Assembly: GCA_964479625.1 (NCBI GenBank)
Contig: CAYZMS010000019.1
Coordinates: forward strand, 1 to 64,000
Direction of reading: 5' to 3'
DNA: 64,000 bases
From: CAYZMS01 sp964479625
Lineage (GTDB): Bacteria > Bacteroidota > Bacteroidia > Chitinophagales > Saprospiraceae
Shown: positions 25,701 to 34,744 of the stretch, in pieces
How positions within the stretch are numbered: position 1 is the first letter of the stretch
Layout: each line of letters opens with the position of its first letter
The notes under the pieces: generated by a model
The model's database searches: none
Told to the model about the DNA's origin: nothing
Seen by the model: only the letters and a program-made list of their open reading frames with translations
Made by a program: the position numbers and the translations under genes

Positions 25701-27155
25701 ATGAACCTAAGCAAGTTCACATTAAAATTTAGTCCTATGGCTATTTCGGTTTCCTCAAAGATCAAGATCCGTACCCTGGCTCGAAGACGCCTGGCAGATA
25801 TGCTTACGCCCGTTTCTCTTTATTTAAAGGTTCGAGACCACTACACCATGCCCGTCCTCTTGGAAAGTAATGATTTTAGCAGTGCGGAAGATTGTTTTTC
25901 TTTCATCGGCCTACAGCGGATTGCCGGCTTCGAGGTCAAAAATGGGGAGCTCCGCAAGGAGCTACCCAGCAGCCCCATTGAACGGAGAATGCTAAAAGAG
26001 GAAGAAAATGTTCCCGATGCCTTGCTCGAATTCATTCAGCAGTTTGAAATAGAATCCGGTACCGATTTGCCGGTAACGAACGGATTTTTTGGTCATGTGG
26101 GCTTTGATGCAGTACAGTATTTTGATACCCTAAGATTCGATTCGAACAAACGGTATTTTGATATACCGGATTTACGATTTCACCTGCATAGGTTTGTCAT
26201 TGCCGTTAACCATTTCAAAAATGAATTATACCTGCTGGAAAATCTACTTTCCGACCAGGATAGCGAATTAGATCGGCTGGAGCGATTGCTAAGTAGTGAA
26301 CGCATACCTTACCACTCTTTCCAGGTCGATGGGGAAGAATCGAGTAATCTTACCGATGAGGCGTTTAAAGAATTGGTTACTATCGGTAAGGAGCACTGTA
26401 AAAGGGGGGATGTTTTCCAGATCGTTTTTTCTCGGCAGTTTGCCCAGCAGTTTAAAGGAGATGATTTTAATGTTTACCGGGTTCTGCGGTCGATTAATCC
26501 TTCTCCCTATTTATTTTACTTTGATTATGGTAGCTACAAGATATTTGGTTCCTCCCCAGAGATCCAAATGGCGGTTAAGGATGGAGTGGCCCGGGTAAAC
26601 CCGATTGCCGGAACCTATCGCCGGACGGGTGATAATGAGGAGGATGCCCAAAATGCCCAGGCACTGGCCCGGGATCCCAAGGAAAATGCCGAACATATTA
26701 TGCTGGTGGACCTCGCCCGTAATGATCTGAGTCGACATGCAGAGCAGGTGCGGGTGACCAAACTGAAAGAGATCCAGTTTTTCAGTCATGTCATTCATTT
26801 GACCAGCACGGTGGAAGGCGACCTTGGGCCGGATGCAAATCCCATTCGAATATTTGGGGATACTTTTCCCGCCGGCACCCTTTCCGGAGCTCCAAAATAC
26901 AAGGCCATTGAATTGATCAACCAGTATGAGAACCGCCACCGCTCCTTTTACGGAGGAAGCATCGGCCTCTTGGGATTTGATGGGGAGATCAACCAGGCTA
27001 TTGTTATCCGCTCCTTTCTCAGCATGGATAATACCCTATACTCCCAGGCAGGAGCAGGGATTGTAGAATCCAGCAGGGAGGAAAGTGAACTTCAGGAGGT
27101 CAACAACAAATTAGGGGCTTTGAAAAAAGCCTTGAAAGAGGCAGAGAAAATATAA
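25701..27155 (+). CDS. trpE: Anthranilate synthase component I
   Basis: Converts chorismate to anthranilate with ammonia from TrpG; first committed step of tryptophan synthesis. The 484-residue protein keeps the tryptophan feedback motif LLES at residues 53-56 (MPVLLESNDF). The chorismate-binding half contains GDVFQIVFSRQF, NPSPYLFYFDYGSYKIFGSSPE, NPIAGTYRRTG, ARNDLSRHAEQV and PAGTLSGAPKYKAIELI. It is therefore probably inhibited by tryptophan as well as attenuated. ATG at 25701 is used; ATG at 25737 (MAISVSSKI) is a possible alternative. First gene of the operon. Confidence 0.97.
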   Translation: MNLSKFTLKFSPMAISVSSKIKIRTLARRRLADMLTPVSLYLKVRDHYTMPVLLESNDFSSAEDCFSFIGLQRIAGFEVKNGELRKELPSSPIERRMLKEEENVPDALLEFIQQFEIESGTDLPVTNGFFGHVGFDAVQYFDTLRFDSNKRYFDIPDLRFHLHRFVIAVNHFKNELYLLENLLSDQDSELDRLERLLSSERIPYHSFQVDGEESSNLTDEAFKELVTIGKEHCKRGDVFQIVFSRQFAQQFKGDDFNVYRVLRSINPSPYLFYFDYGSYKIFGSSPEIQMAVKDGVARVNPIAGTYRRTGDNEEDAQNAQALARDPKENAEHIMLVDLARNDLSRHAEQVRVTKLKEIQFFSHVIHLTSTVEGDLGPDANPIRIFGDTFPAGTLSGAPKYKAIELINQYENRHRSFYGGSIGLLGFDGEINQAIVIRSFLSMDNTLYSQAGAGIVESSREESELQEVNNKLGALKKALKEAEKI

Positions 27156-27191
27156 AACCAAGGCGGTCCGCCTTAAGTCAATAAAGAGCTA

Positions 27192-27806
27192 ATGAACATT
27201 CTGGTACTCGACAATTATGATTCTTTCACCTATAACCTGGTCCAATATGTGGAGGAATTGCTCAAACGAAAGGTGGATGTGTTCCGCAATGATGCTATCG
27301 ATCTGGAAGCGGTGGCTGCTTATGATCTCATACTGCTTTCACCTGGTCCAGGTTTACCTTCAGAGGCAGGAATTATGCCGGAATTGCTTCAACGCTATTC
27401 CGCTTCCAAACGCATACTTGGAGTTTGTCTGGGCCACCAGGCCATAGGAGAAGCATTTGGGGCCAAGCTGGAAAATCTGGAACGCGTTTATCATGGCATT
27501 GCCAGTCCTATCCGGCTGTTGGATCCGGAAGACCCCTTATTTGCCGATCTGCCCCCGCAGATCGAAGGCGGGCGGTACCACAGTTGGGTTGTTTCACCTG
27601 AAGAACTTCCTGAAGAGTTGATCGTAACGGCTCTCGATAGCCAGGGGCAAATCATGGCTATGCGTCATCGGGTTTTCGATCTGTTTGGTCTTCAATTCCA
27701 TCCGGAATCGATCATGACCCCCGACGGGAAAAAACTACTGGCCAATTGGTTGGTACATTGCGGCCTGCAGGTCTGGTCGTCTACCCGCGCCATTATTAAA
27801 CAGTGA
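27192..27806 (+). CDS. trpG: Anthranilate synthase glutamine amidotransferase component
   Basis: A class I glutamine amidotransferase of 204 residues that supplies ammonia to TrpE. It opens with LVLDNYDSFTYNLVQYVEEL. The nucleophile cysteine sits in GVCLGHQAIGEAFG near residue 80, and the His/Glu pair of the triad in LQFHPESIMT near residue 172. The protein is separate from TrpE and TrpD, not fused. Its TGA overlaps the GTG start of trpD, which suggests translational coupling. Such subunits can also serve p-aminobenzoate synthase, but the operon favours tryptophan. Confidence 0.96.
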   Translation: MNILVLDNYDSFTYNLVQYVEELLKRKVDVFRNDAIDLEAVAAYDLILLSPGPGLPSEAGIMPELLQRYSASKRILGVCLGHQAIGEAFGAKLENLERVYHGIASPIRLLDPEDPLFADLPPQIEGGRYHSWVVSPEELPEELIVTALDSQGQIMAMRHRVFDLFGLQFHPESIMTPDGKKLLANWLVHCGLQVWSSTRAIIKQ

Positions 27807-28819
27807 ACTGCTACATCGAAAATCAAAAGAAATTGAAAAATCTGCTCTTACGTTTATTCGAACATAATAAGCTAAGCCGGGAAGAGGCGCGGCAAACGCT
27901 ATTCGATATTTCGAGAGGTCAATACAATCACACCCAGATCAGTGCTTTTACCACCGTTTTCAACATGCGTCAGATCACCCTGTCGGAACTACAGGGTTTT
28001 CGCGATGCCTTGTTGGAGTTGTGCGTACCCCTCCAGCTAAACGGAGGGGAAACTATAGATATCGTTGGGACCGGTGGGGATGGCAAAAACACCTTTAATA
28101 TCTCGACAGCTTCCTGCGTGGTGGTGGCGGGGGCCGGGTATAAAGTGACCAAACACGGTAGCTATGGAGTGTCCTCGGCGGTGGGTTCCTCGAATGTTCT
28201 GCTTGCCCTGGGCTATGCGTTTACCAATGAGGAGGAAAAGCTTCAGCGTCAGTTGGATGAGGCCAACCTTTGTTTTCTCCATGCGCCTTTATTCCATCCG
28301 GCCATGAAGGAGGTGGTTCCTGTTCGGCGGGACCTGGGGGTAAAGACTTTTTTTAATATGCTCGGCCCGTTGGTCAACCCCGTTGAACCAAAGTATCAAT
28401 TGTTTGGGACCTTCTCCATGGAATTGTCCCGTTTGTATCAGTATATTATGCAACAATCGGGAAGGCGGTTTTCTATTGTTTATGCCCTAGATGGCTACGA
28501 TGAGATATCCCTCACGGGGGACTTCAAAGTCAGGACAAATGAAACCGAACGGGTTTACAGCCCGGAAGACCTGGGGTTGCCCAAAGTACATGCCGAGGAA
28601 TTGTATGGAGGGGAGACCCCGGAAGAAGCGGCAGACATTTTTCTTAGTATCCTGAAAAATGAAGCTCCCGAAACTCAAAAGGCCGTAGTGATAGCAAATG
28701 CAGGACTGGCCATTAGCACCATTAAACCAAAACAATCCCTGAAGGATTCCTTTGCTGAAGCCAGGGAGAGCATTGAAAGCGGTGCTGCATTTGAAAAACT
28801 CCAAAAATTGATAAAATAG
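27803..28819 (+). CDS. trpD: Anthranilate phosphoribosyltransferase
   Basis: Transfers phosphoribose from PRPP to anthranilate. The 338-residue protein has the glycine-rich loop DIVGTGGDGKNTFNISTASCVVVAGAGYKVTKHG (about residues 86-119) and LGPLVNPVEPKYQLFGTFS. The start is a GTG at 27803 overlapping the trpG stop by four bases, giving the N-terminus MNCYIENQKKLKNLLLRLFE, which fits the family's N-terminal helical domain. Normal length, no fusion. Confidence 0.96.
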   Translation: MNCYIENQKKLKNLLLRLFEHNKLSREEARQTLFDISRGQYNHTQISAFTTVFNMRQITLSELQGFRDALLELCVPLQLNGGETIDIVGTGGDGKNTFNISTASCVVVAGAGYKVTKHGSYGVSSAVGSSNVLLALGYAFTNEEEKLQRQLDEANLCFLHAPLFHPAMKEVVPVRRDLGVKTFFNMLGPLVNPVEPKYQLFGTFSMELSRLYQYIMQQSGRRFSIVYALDGYDEISLTGDFKVRTNETERVYSPEDLGLPKVHAEELYGGETPEEAADIFLSILKNEAPETQKAVVIANAGLAISTIKPKQSLKDSFAEARESIESGAAFEKLQKLIK

Positions 28820-28824
28820 AGCTC

Positions 28825-29643
28825 ATGGACATACTCGAAAAGATCATCGCCCATAAAAGAAAGGAGGTAGCGGAACGGAAGTCGCTTTACCCGGCAGCCT
28901 TGCTGGAAAAAAGTCTGTATTTCGAAACGCCTTGTGTTTCCCTGAAAGAATATCTATTGCGACCGGATAAGTCTGGGGTCATTGCTGAATTTAAGCGTAA
29001 GTCCCCTTCTAAGGGAGAGATCAATCCCTTTGCATCCGTAGAGCAGGTCACCATAGGATATATGCAGGCAGGAGCTTCTGCCTTATCCGTCCTTACCGAT
29101 AAAGCGTTTTTCGGAGGTAGTAGTGATGACCTGACTATCGCCAGAGATTACAACTTTTGCCCCATCCTTCGTAAAGAGTTTGTCATTGATGAATACCAGA
29201 TCATAGAGGCGAAATCTATCGGGGCGGATGCCGTGTTACTTATTGCCGAATGTCTGGAAAAGGAAGAAGTAGCCCAACTGGCGGATTTTGCACAGAGACT
29301 GGGTTTGGAGGTGTTGATGGAATTGCACGCTCCCGAACAGTTGGAAAAGTTAACAGACAAAGTCACCCTCGTGGGGGTGAATAACCGAAACTTAAAGGAC
29401 TTTAGCGTAAGCATCCAGACTTCTCTGGAAATGGCCGGGCTGATAGAGGAGCAATTCACTAAGATCTCTGAAAGCGGGATTAGTGATCCGAATGCCGTAG
29501 TGGAGTTGAAACGCGCCGGATATCAGGGGTTCCTGATCGGGGAATACTTTATGCAGGAAGCGGAGCCCCATCGGAAATGCCGGGAGTTTATCCAGCGGGT
29601 TGATTTTATTGAAGGACTTTATGAAAATGCAATAGCAAGATGA
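28825..29643 (+). CDS. trpC: Indole-3-glycerol phosphate synthase
   Basis: Closes the indole ring from the ribulose-phosphate intermediate of the tryptophan pathway. The 272-residue TIM-barrel protein shows ILEKIIAHKRKEVAERK at the start, then VIAEFKRKSPSKGEINPFA with the catalytic lysines. LSVLTDKAFFGGS and LRKEFVIDEYQIIEAKSIGADAVLLI follow, then VGVNNRNLKDF and SESGISDPNAV. Its end overlaps trpF by four bases (ATGA), so it is monofunctional, unlike the TrpC-TrpF fusion of enterobacteria. Confidence 0.97.
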   Translation: MDILEKIIAHKRKEVAERKSLYPAALLEKSLYFETPCVSLKEYLLRPDKSGVIAEFKRKSPSKGEINPFASVEQVTIGYMQAGASALSVLTDKAFFGGSSDDLTIARDYNFCPILRKEFVIDEYQIIEAKSIGADAVLLIAECLEKEEVAQLADFAQRLGLEVLMELHAPEQLEKLTDKVTLVGVNNRNLKDFSVSIQTSLEMAGLIEEQFTKISESGISDPNAVVELKRAGYQGFLIGEYFMQEAEPHRKCREFIQRVDFIEGLYENAIAR

Positions 29644-30293
29644 AGGTAAAGGTTTGTGGACTGCGCTCCCCTGAAAATATCCTTGCAGTAAGTGCACTGT
29701 CTGTGGATTGGCTGGGCTTTATTTTTTATCAGAAAAGCCCCCGTTTTGTTGGTAAGAAAACGGGACTGGATACCTGGCTGACGGAAAACAGGGATCGAAT
29801 CCCACAAAAGCGCTTTGGGGTATTCGTGAATGCCGGAGTGAATACCATTCTAAATGCTGTTCACGATTATGAATTGGACTTCGTCCAGTTACACGGAAAC
29901 GAAAGTCCTGGGTTTTGTTCTGAACTGCAAATGCTTTGGAAAGCCAGTAGCGCCCGCTCTGCGGATCTGGTGAAGGCCTTTACCGTAGACGGGGAATTTG
30001 ATTTTAAAGAGACCCAGGCCTACACCCCCTTTTGCCGCTATTTTTTATTCGATACGCCTGGCCCGGGCTATGGTGGAACAGGCCGGCAATTCGACTGGAA
30101 CCTGCTCACCGAGTATGAGGGTGCAACGCCATTTATCTTAAGCGGAGGGATAGGTCCGGATTCGGCCGGGAAGCTGCTGGAGCTGCAAATGCCCCAAATG
30201 AGCGGGATTGACATTAATAGCAAATTTGAACTGGAACCGGGCATAAAAGATCTCGGTTTGATCCGGCAATTTTTACAAACACTCAAACCATAA
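29640..30293 (+). CDS. trpF: Phosphoribosylanthranilate isomerase
   Basis: Amadori isomerisation of phosphoribosylanthranilate. This 217-residue TIM barrel begins KVKVCGLRSPENILAV, with the catalytic Cys in KVCGLR. It holds WLGFIFYQKSPRFV, FVNAGVNTILNAVHDYELDFVQLHG, FLFDTPGPGYGGTGRQFDW with the second catalytic Asp, and LSGGIGPDSAGKL, GIDINSKFELEPGIKD with the phosphate-binding end. The start ATG overlaps the trpC stop, a sign of coupled translation. Confidence 0.96.
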   Translation: MKVKVCGLRSPENILAVSALSVDWLGFIFYQKSPRFVGKKTGLDTWLTENRDRIPQKRFGVFVNAGVNTILNAVHDYELDFVQLHGNESPGFCSELQMLWKASSARSADLVKAFTVDGEFDFKETQAYTPFCRYFLFDTPGPGYGGTGRQFDWNLLTEYEGATPFILSGGIGPDSAGKLLELQMPQMSGIDINSKFELEPGIKDLGLIRQFLQTLKP

Positions 30294-30319
30294 CGATTAT
30301 AACTTTTCACTCTTAAGCA

Positions 30320-31498
30320 ATGGTAGATCAAAAAGGATATTACGGAGAATTCGGGGGGGCTTATATCCCTGAGATGTTGCACCCCAATGTGGAAGCATTA
30401 CAAAAGCGCTATGAAAGCATCATGGCCGATCCTGGTTTTCAACAGGAATTCCATGCCTTATTGCGGGATTTCGTTGGCAGGCCGACCCCACTATATTTAG
30501 CCGAGCGGCTTTCTGAGCAATATAATACCCCTATTTATCTCAAGCGAGAGGACCTTTGCCACACCGGGGCGCACAAGGTCAATAACACCATCGGACAGAT
30601 ATTGCTGGCCCAACGCCTGGGGAAAAAGCGGATTATCGCGGAAACCGGTGCCGGACAACATGGTGTGGCCACTGCTACCGTTTGCGCTCTGGCAGGCCTG
30701 GAATGCATCGTTTATATGGGAGCAGTAGATATCCAGCGACAGGCCCCGAATGTCGCTCGAATGAAAATGCTTGGCGCCGAGGTACGGCCTGCAGAAAGCG
30801 GCAGTAAAACCCTGAAAGATGCTACCAATGAAGCTATCCGGGACTGGATCAATAACCCGGAAGATACGCACTACATTATCGGAAGTGTAGTGGGTCCGCA
30901 TCCTTATCCCGAAATGGTAGCCCGCTTCCAATCAGTGATCAGTGAAGAGACCCGCTGGCAGTTAAAAGAAAAGACCGGCAAAGAAGATCCGGATATCATT
31001 TTGGCCTGCGTAGGGGGAGGAAGCAATGCAGCAGGTATCTACTACCACTATCTCGACCGCCCAGAGGTGCGACTGATCGCAGTAGAGGCCGCGGGTTTAG
31101 GAGTGCACAGTGGCGAGTCAGCTGCAACCAGTGTCCTGGGGACAAAGGGAATTATTCACGGAAGCCGTACACTTTTAATGCAAACCCAGGATGGACAGAT
31201 CATAGAACCCTATTCTATCTCCGCCGGCTTGGATTATCCCGGAATCGGTCCCATGCACGCCCACCTGATCAGCACCGGAAGAGCAGAGGCCATCAGTATT
31301 ACTGATAAGGAGGCCCTTCAGGCTGCCTATCACCTTTCAAAAAAGGAAGGGATTATACCTGCCCTGGAAACTGCTCATGCCCTGGCTGCCTTGGATCATT
31401 TGGATTACCAACATGGAGCGGTCATCGTCATTAACCTTTCCGGCAGGGGGGATAAAGACCTGGAGACTTTCATTAAATACCTGAATGCCGACCTATGA
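30320..31498 (+). CDS. trpB: Tryptophan synthase beta chain
   Basis: PLP-dependent condensation of indole and serine, as part of the alpha2-beta2 complex. At 392 residues it is the standard TrpB1 type. It has GYYGEFGGAYIPEMLHPN at the start, the PLP lysine in KREDLCHTGAHKVNNTIGQ (about residues 75-93), AETGAGQHGVATATVCA, the phosphate loop CVGGGSNAAGIYYHY, and AGLDYPGIGPMHA near residue 295. It overlaps trpA by four bases (ATGA), consistent with production of the two subunits in balance. Confidence 0.98.
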   Translation: MVDQKGYYGEFGGAYIPEMLHPNVEALQKRYESIMADPGFQQEFHALLRDFVGRPTPLYLAERLSEQYNTPIYLKREDLCHTGAHKVNNTIGQILLAQRLGKKRIIAETGAGQHGVATATVCALAGLECIVYMGAVDIQRQAPNVARMKMLGAEVRPAESGSKTLKDATNEAIRDWINNPEDTHYIIGSVVGPHPYPEMVARFQSVISEETRWQLKEKTGKEDPDIILACVGGGSNAAGIYYHYLDRPEVRLIAVEAAGLGVHSGESAATSVLGTKGIIHGSRTLLMQTQDGQIIEPYSISAGLDYPGIGPMHAHLISTGRAEAISITDKEALQAAYHLSKKEGIIPALETAHALAALDHLDYQHGAVIVINLSGRGDKDLETFIKYLNADL

Positions 31499-32283
31499 AT
31501 CGCATAGAACGACTTTTTAAAACCAAGGATAAGGATATTCTGAATATTTATTTCACTGCCGGTTATCCCAAATTGGAGGATACCATACCCTTGATCCTGA
31601 ACCTTGAAAAGGCCGGAGCAGATCTGGTGGAGATCGGAATCCCTTACTCCGACCCTCTGGCCGATGGCCCTACTATTCAGGAGAGCGGCTCCAAAGCCAT
31701 CAAAAATGGAATGACCCTCTCTTGTTTGTTCGAACAACTTTCGGGAATTCGAAAGCAAACCGACTTACCTTTGATCTTAATGGGGTATTTTAATCAGATC
31801 ATGCAATTCGGCGTTCCTGAATTCCTGTCTCACTGTAAGGAGGTGGGCATTGATGGCCTGATCCTGCCCGATCTGCCGGTTTATGAATACGAAGCCTTTT
31901 ACCAAAAGGAAGTGGAAGCGGCTAGGCTTGCCATTAGTTTTTTGATAACTCCACAAACCAGTGAAGATCGAATTCGAAAAATCGATCAACTCACACATGG
32001 GTTCATCTATATGGTTTCTAATGCTAGTATTACCGGAAAAACGGGGCAGATCTCCGAAAAACAGATAGCCTATTTTGATCGTATCCAGCAGCTGGACTTA
32101 AACAACCCCTGCCTGATCGGATTCGGCATTTCGGATCAGGAGTCCTTCCGAACGGCTTGTACCTATTCGAATGGAGCGATCATTGGCAGTGCTTTCATTC
32201 GAAAGATCGGCCAGGCCGAAAACCTGGAAGCGGCCTGCCGGGACTTTGTGGCCGGGATCCGTGGAGAGACGGCGAACGCATAA
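31495..32283 (+). CDS. trpA: Tryptophan synthase alpha chain
   Basis: Cleaves indole-3-glycerol phosphate to indole, which is channelled to TrpB. The 262-residue TIM barrel has FTAGYPKLEDTIPLI, then LVEIGIPYSDPLADGPTIQESGSKAI with the catalytic Glu and Asp region, LMGYFNQIMQFGV, GLILPDLPVYEY, and GFIYMVSNASITG. Its ATG lies inside the trpB stop (ATGA). Eighteen bases separate it from the DAHP synthase gene that completes the operon. Confidence 0.97.
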   Translation: MNRIERLFKTKDKDILNIYFTAGYPKLEDTIPLILNLEKAGADLVEIGIPYSDPLADGPTIQESGSKAIKNGMTLSCLFEQLSGIRKQTDLPLILMGYFNQIMQFGVPEFLSHCKEVGIDGLILPDLPVYEYEAFYQKEVEAARLAISFLITPQTSEDRIRKIDQLTHGFIYMVSNASITGKTGQISEKQIAYFDRIQQLDLNNPCLIGFGISDQESFRTACTYSNGAIIGSAFIRKIGQAENLEAACRDFVAGIRGETANA

Positions 32284-32300
32284 CTCAAAAAAACTAAAGG

Positions 32301-33320
32301 ATGATCATTCAACTGGCCCCAGCAATTACGGAAAACCAGCGAAAGGACCTGAACGAAAAGTTACTGGAGGCAGCCTTCAAGCCAACCCTTGTAAAAACCC
32401 AATTCCAGGAATACATTGTTGGCGTTGGAAAAAAGACAATTGATATTCGTTCCATCGGCGTGCTTCCCGGAGTACGGGATATCCACCGGGTCAGTGATGC
32501 CTATAAGTTGGTTTCTCGCAAATGGAAGGTTAAGGAAACGATCATTGATCTTGGAGACCAGGTGACCCTCGGGGGAGACCAGCCGGCAATTATGGCGGGC
32601 CCTTGTTCCATCGAATCCGAAGAGCAGATCCTGGCCACTATCGCCCACCTTAAGGCCAATAAAATACCGATCATGAGAGGTGGGGTCTACAAACCTCGGT
32701 CCTCTCCCTATTCCTTTCGCGGCTTAGGTATGGAAGGCTTAAAACTATGGGCTGGGTATGCGCGTAAAGCAGGAATAAAGATCATTACCGAGGTAATGAT
32801 GCCGGAGCAGATCCAGGATATGCATGACTTTGTAGATATTTTCCAGGTGGGGGCGCGTAATGCGCAGAATTTCAATCTGTTAGACGCTTTGGGCGAAGTG
32901 GATAAACCCGTCTTGCTAAAAAGGGGGATGTCGGGAACCATCGAAGAGCTGTTGCAATCAGCTGAATATGTTTTTTCGAATGGCAATGAACGTATACTGT
33001 TATGCGAACGCGGGATCCGAACCTTCGAAAACGCCTATCGGAATACTATGGATATTAATGCCATAGCCATTCTAAAGGAAAAAAGCCACCTGCCGGTGAT
33101 CGCAGATCCCTCCCACGGGATTGGCTTGCGTCGGTTTGTTCCACAGGTGGCCCTGGCGGGATTGATGGCAGGAGCGGACGGGCTCATTTGTGAGGTGCAC
33201 CCGAGTCCTGAAAAGGCGTTTTCCGATGGTCAACAGACCCTTAGTTTTCCGGAGGCGGAGCGGCTCTATGCCGCCATTCGGAAGACATACTCAGTCCGGA
33301 AAGAACTTTTGATGGATTGA
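32301..33320 (+). CDS. aroF: 3-deoxy-7-phosphoheptulonate synthase (DAHP synthase)
   Basis: Condenses phosphoenolpyruvate and erythrose-4-phosphate, the entry step of the shikimate pathway. The 339-residue type I-beta enzyme has an N-terminal ferredoxin-like regulatory domain (residues 1-70, IIQLAPAITENQRKDLNEK), as in Thermotoga. The catalytic barrel follows, with IMAGPCSIESEEQILAT, MRGGVYKPRSSPYSFRGLG, QVGARNAQNF, LLKRGMSGTIEEL and the metal-site segment VIADPSHGIGLR. Its position at the end of the trp operon places entry to the pathway under the same tryptophan control. Confidence 0.95.
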   Translation: MIIQLAPAITENQRKDLNEKLLEAAFKPTLVKTQFQEYIVGVGKKTIDIRSIGVLPGVRDIHRVSDAYKLVSRKWKVKETIIDLGDQVTLGGDQPAIMAGPCSIESEEQILATIAHLKANKIPIMRGGVYKPRSSPYSFRGLGMEGLKLWAGYARKAGIKIITEVMMPEQIQDMHDFVDIFQVGARNAQNFNLLDALGEVDKPVLLKRGMSGTIEELLQSAEYVFSNGNERILLCERGIRTFENAYRNTMDINAIAILKEKSHLPVIADPSHGIGLRRFVPQVALAGLMAGADGLICEVHPSPEKAFSDGQQTLSFPEAERLYAAIRKTYSVRKELLMD

Positions 33321-33385
33321 TCCGTTCTTTTAAACAGCTTGGTTCCAGTTTTGATTCTCCGTACATTTGTTTTACCAGGAGCGAT

Positions 33386-34129
33386 ATGCAGCAAGTAGTT
33401 TTTCAAGATCTGGGGTGTATTAATTACCAGGAGGCCTGGGACCATCAAACCCGTTTGCATAAGGAGCTGATCGAACGTAAACGGCGCAATCGCAAGCTCC
33501 AGGAGACCGGTCAAGCTCCAGAGGCCCTTCAACATTATTTTCTCTTGTGCGAACACCCTCCCGTTTATACCCTAGGCAAAAGTGGCTCTCTTGAAAACCT
33601 TCTGTTGAGTGAAGAACAATTAAGCGCAAAGGGCTTTCAATTTTTCAAGATCAATAGAGGAGGGGACATTACCTACCATGGCCCGGGCCAGATCGTTGGT
33701 TATCCCATTTTCGACCTGGAAGGCTTTTTTACAGATGTACATCGTTATGTTCGTTTTATTGAAGAGGCCATCATTCGGACCATTGCTGAGTATGGGCTAA
33801 AAGGTATTCGGGAAAAAGGATATACCGGGGTGTGGCTGGAATCCACCAACAGCTTGCCGGCGCGAAAGATCTGTGCGATCGGTGTTCACCTTAGCCGCTG
33901 GGTAAGCATGCACGGCTTCGCATTTAATGTCAACACCACTATTGACCATTTCAATAATATCATTCCCTGCGGCATAGCCGATGAAAATAAGGCAGTCACT
34001 TCCCTGGAAAAAGAACTGGGAAGGTGGGTCGATCTAGAAGAAGTAAAAGCAAAAGTGAAAGCACATTTTGCCGCTTTGTTTGAATTCAGGTGGCGCGAGC
34101 AGGCAGAACCAGGTGTTACTGCCTTATGA
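33386..34129 (+). CDS. lipB: Octanoyl-[acyl carrier protein]:protein transferase
   Basis: Transfers octanoate from ACP to lipoyl domains, the first step of lipoate assembly. The protein shows LLCEHPPVYTLGKSGSLENL, then the signature INRGGDITYHGPGQIVGYPIFDL, and catalytic Lys/Cys segment ARKICAIGVHLSRWVSMHGFAFNVNT with FNNIIPCGIADENKAVTS. ATG at 33386 gives the usual N-terminus (MQQVVFQDLGCINYQEAWD). The frame extends back to a TTG at 33317 that overlaps the aroF stop, but the extra residues have no family support. It may be transcribed on from the trp operon. Confidence 0.94.
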   Translation: MQQVVFQDLGCINYQEAWDHQTRLHKELIERKRRNRKLQETGQAPEALQHYFLLCEHPPVYTLGKSGSLENLLLSEEQLSAKGFQFFKINRGGDITYHGPGQIVGYPIFDLEGFFTDVHRYVRFIEEAIIRTIAEYGLKGIREKGYTGVWLESTNSLPARKICAIGVHLSRWVSMHGFAFNVNTTIDHFNNIIPCGIADENKAVTSLEKELGRWVDLEEVKAKVKAHFAALFEFRWREQAEPGVTAL

Positions 34130-34539
34130 AGACGGAACATATGAAAAAGGACATACCCAATCTAAAGGTAAAAGACGTTGCCATTGCAATCGTCCCGAGA
34201 AAAGAAGATGAGGAATTATGGGACAGCTTCCTGATCAATTTTAAAAATGAACCCCTTGAGAATGTCCTGGTAAATTCCCGGGGGTACGGGGAGTTGGAAG
34301 GACGGGAGGTGAAAACCACCGTTCTGCGTCATTTCTTCGACTCTATTCAACCAAAATCCTTTACACAGATCGAACCCATTCAAACTAAACTATTCGGTAT
34401 TACTAACGAATATTGGGTCAGTTTTTCTTTCGAAGAGCATATGTATGATAAAAAGTATGTCTTCGTTTCCGGAAGCATCAGTGAAACTTTATTTACCACC
34501 ATTCCTTTCCTGAATAAAAGGGGGGTTATGATTCGCTAA
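34126..34539 (+). CDS. Conserved Bacteroidota protein of unknown function
   Basis: A 137-residue soluble protein (MKTEHMKKDIPNLKVKDVAIAIVP). It belongs to a small family I recognise from many Bacteroidota, with no known function and sometimes mislabelled as a phenylalanyl-tRNA synthetase subunit. It shows the conserved pieces VNSRGYGELEGREVKTTVLRHFFD, FTQIEPIQTKLFGITNEYWVSF and MYDKKYVFVSGSI, ending NKRGVMIR. The ATG at 34126 overlaps the lipB stop (ATGA), suggesting coupling. The ATG at 34141 is the alternative start that most homologues would use. Confidence 0.75.
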   Translation: MKTEHMKKDIPNLKVKDVAIAIVPRKEDEELWDSFLINFKNEPLENVLVNSRGYGELEGREVKTTVLRHFFDSIQPKSFTQIEPIQTKLFGITNEYWVSFSFEEHMYDKKYVFVSGSISETLFTTIPFLNKRGVMIR

Positions 34540-34744
34540 ATTCCTGCAAATCAAAAAAGAAGGGGAATCCTTTATTTCTTAAGATTTCAGGGCTGCTGGT
34601 AAATTCCTGCCTTTCTATTGACTATTTGGTTTCGCCAATTGTCTTCAATTAATTATTTTTAGCGGCTATTCAAAAAATAAGGCAGAGGGTATTTCATTAG
34701 ACCAGACACCTCTGGTGAAAGGTAACCCCCTCATAAGGCAGAAT

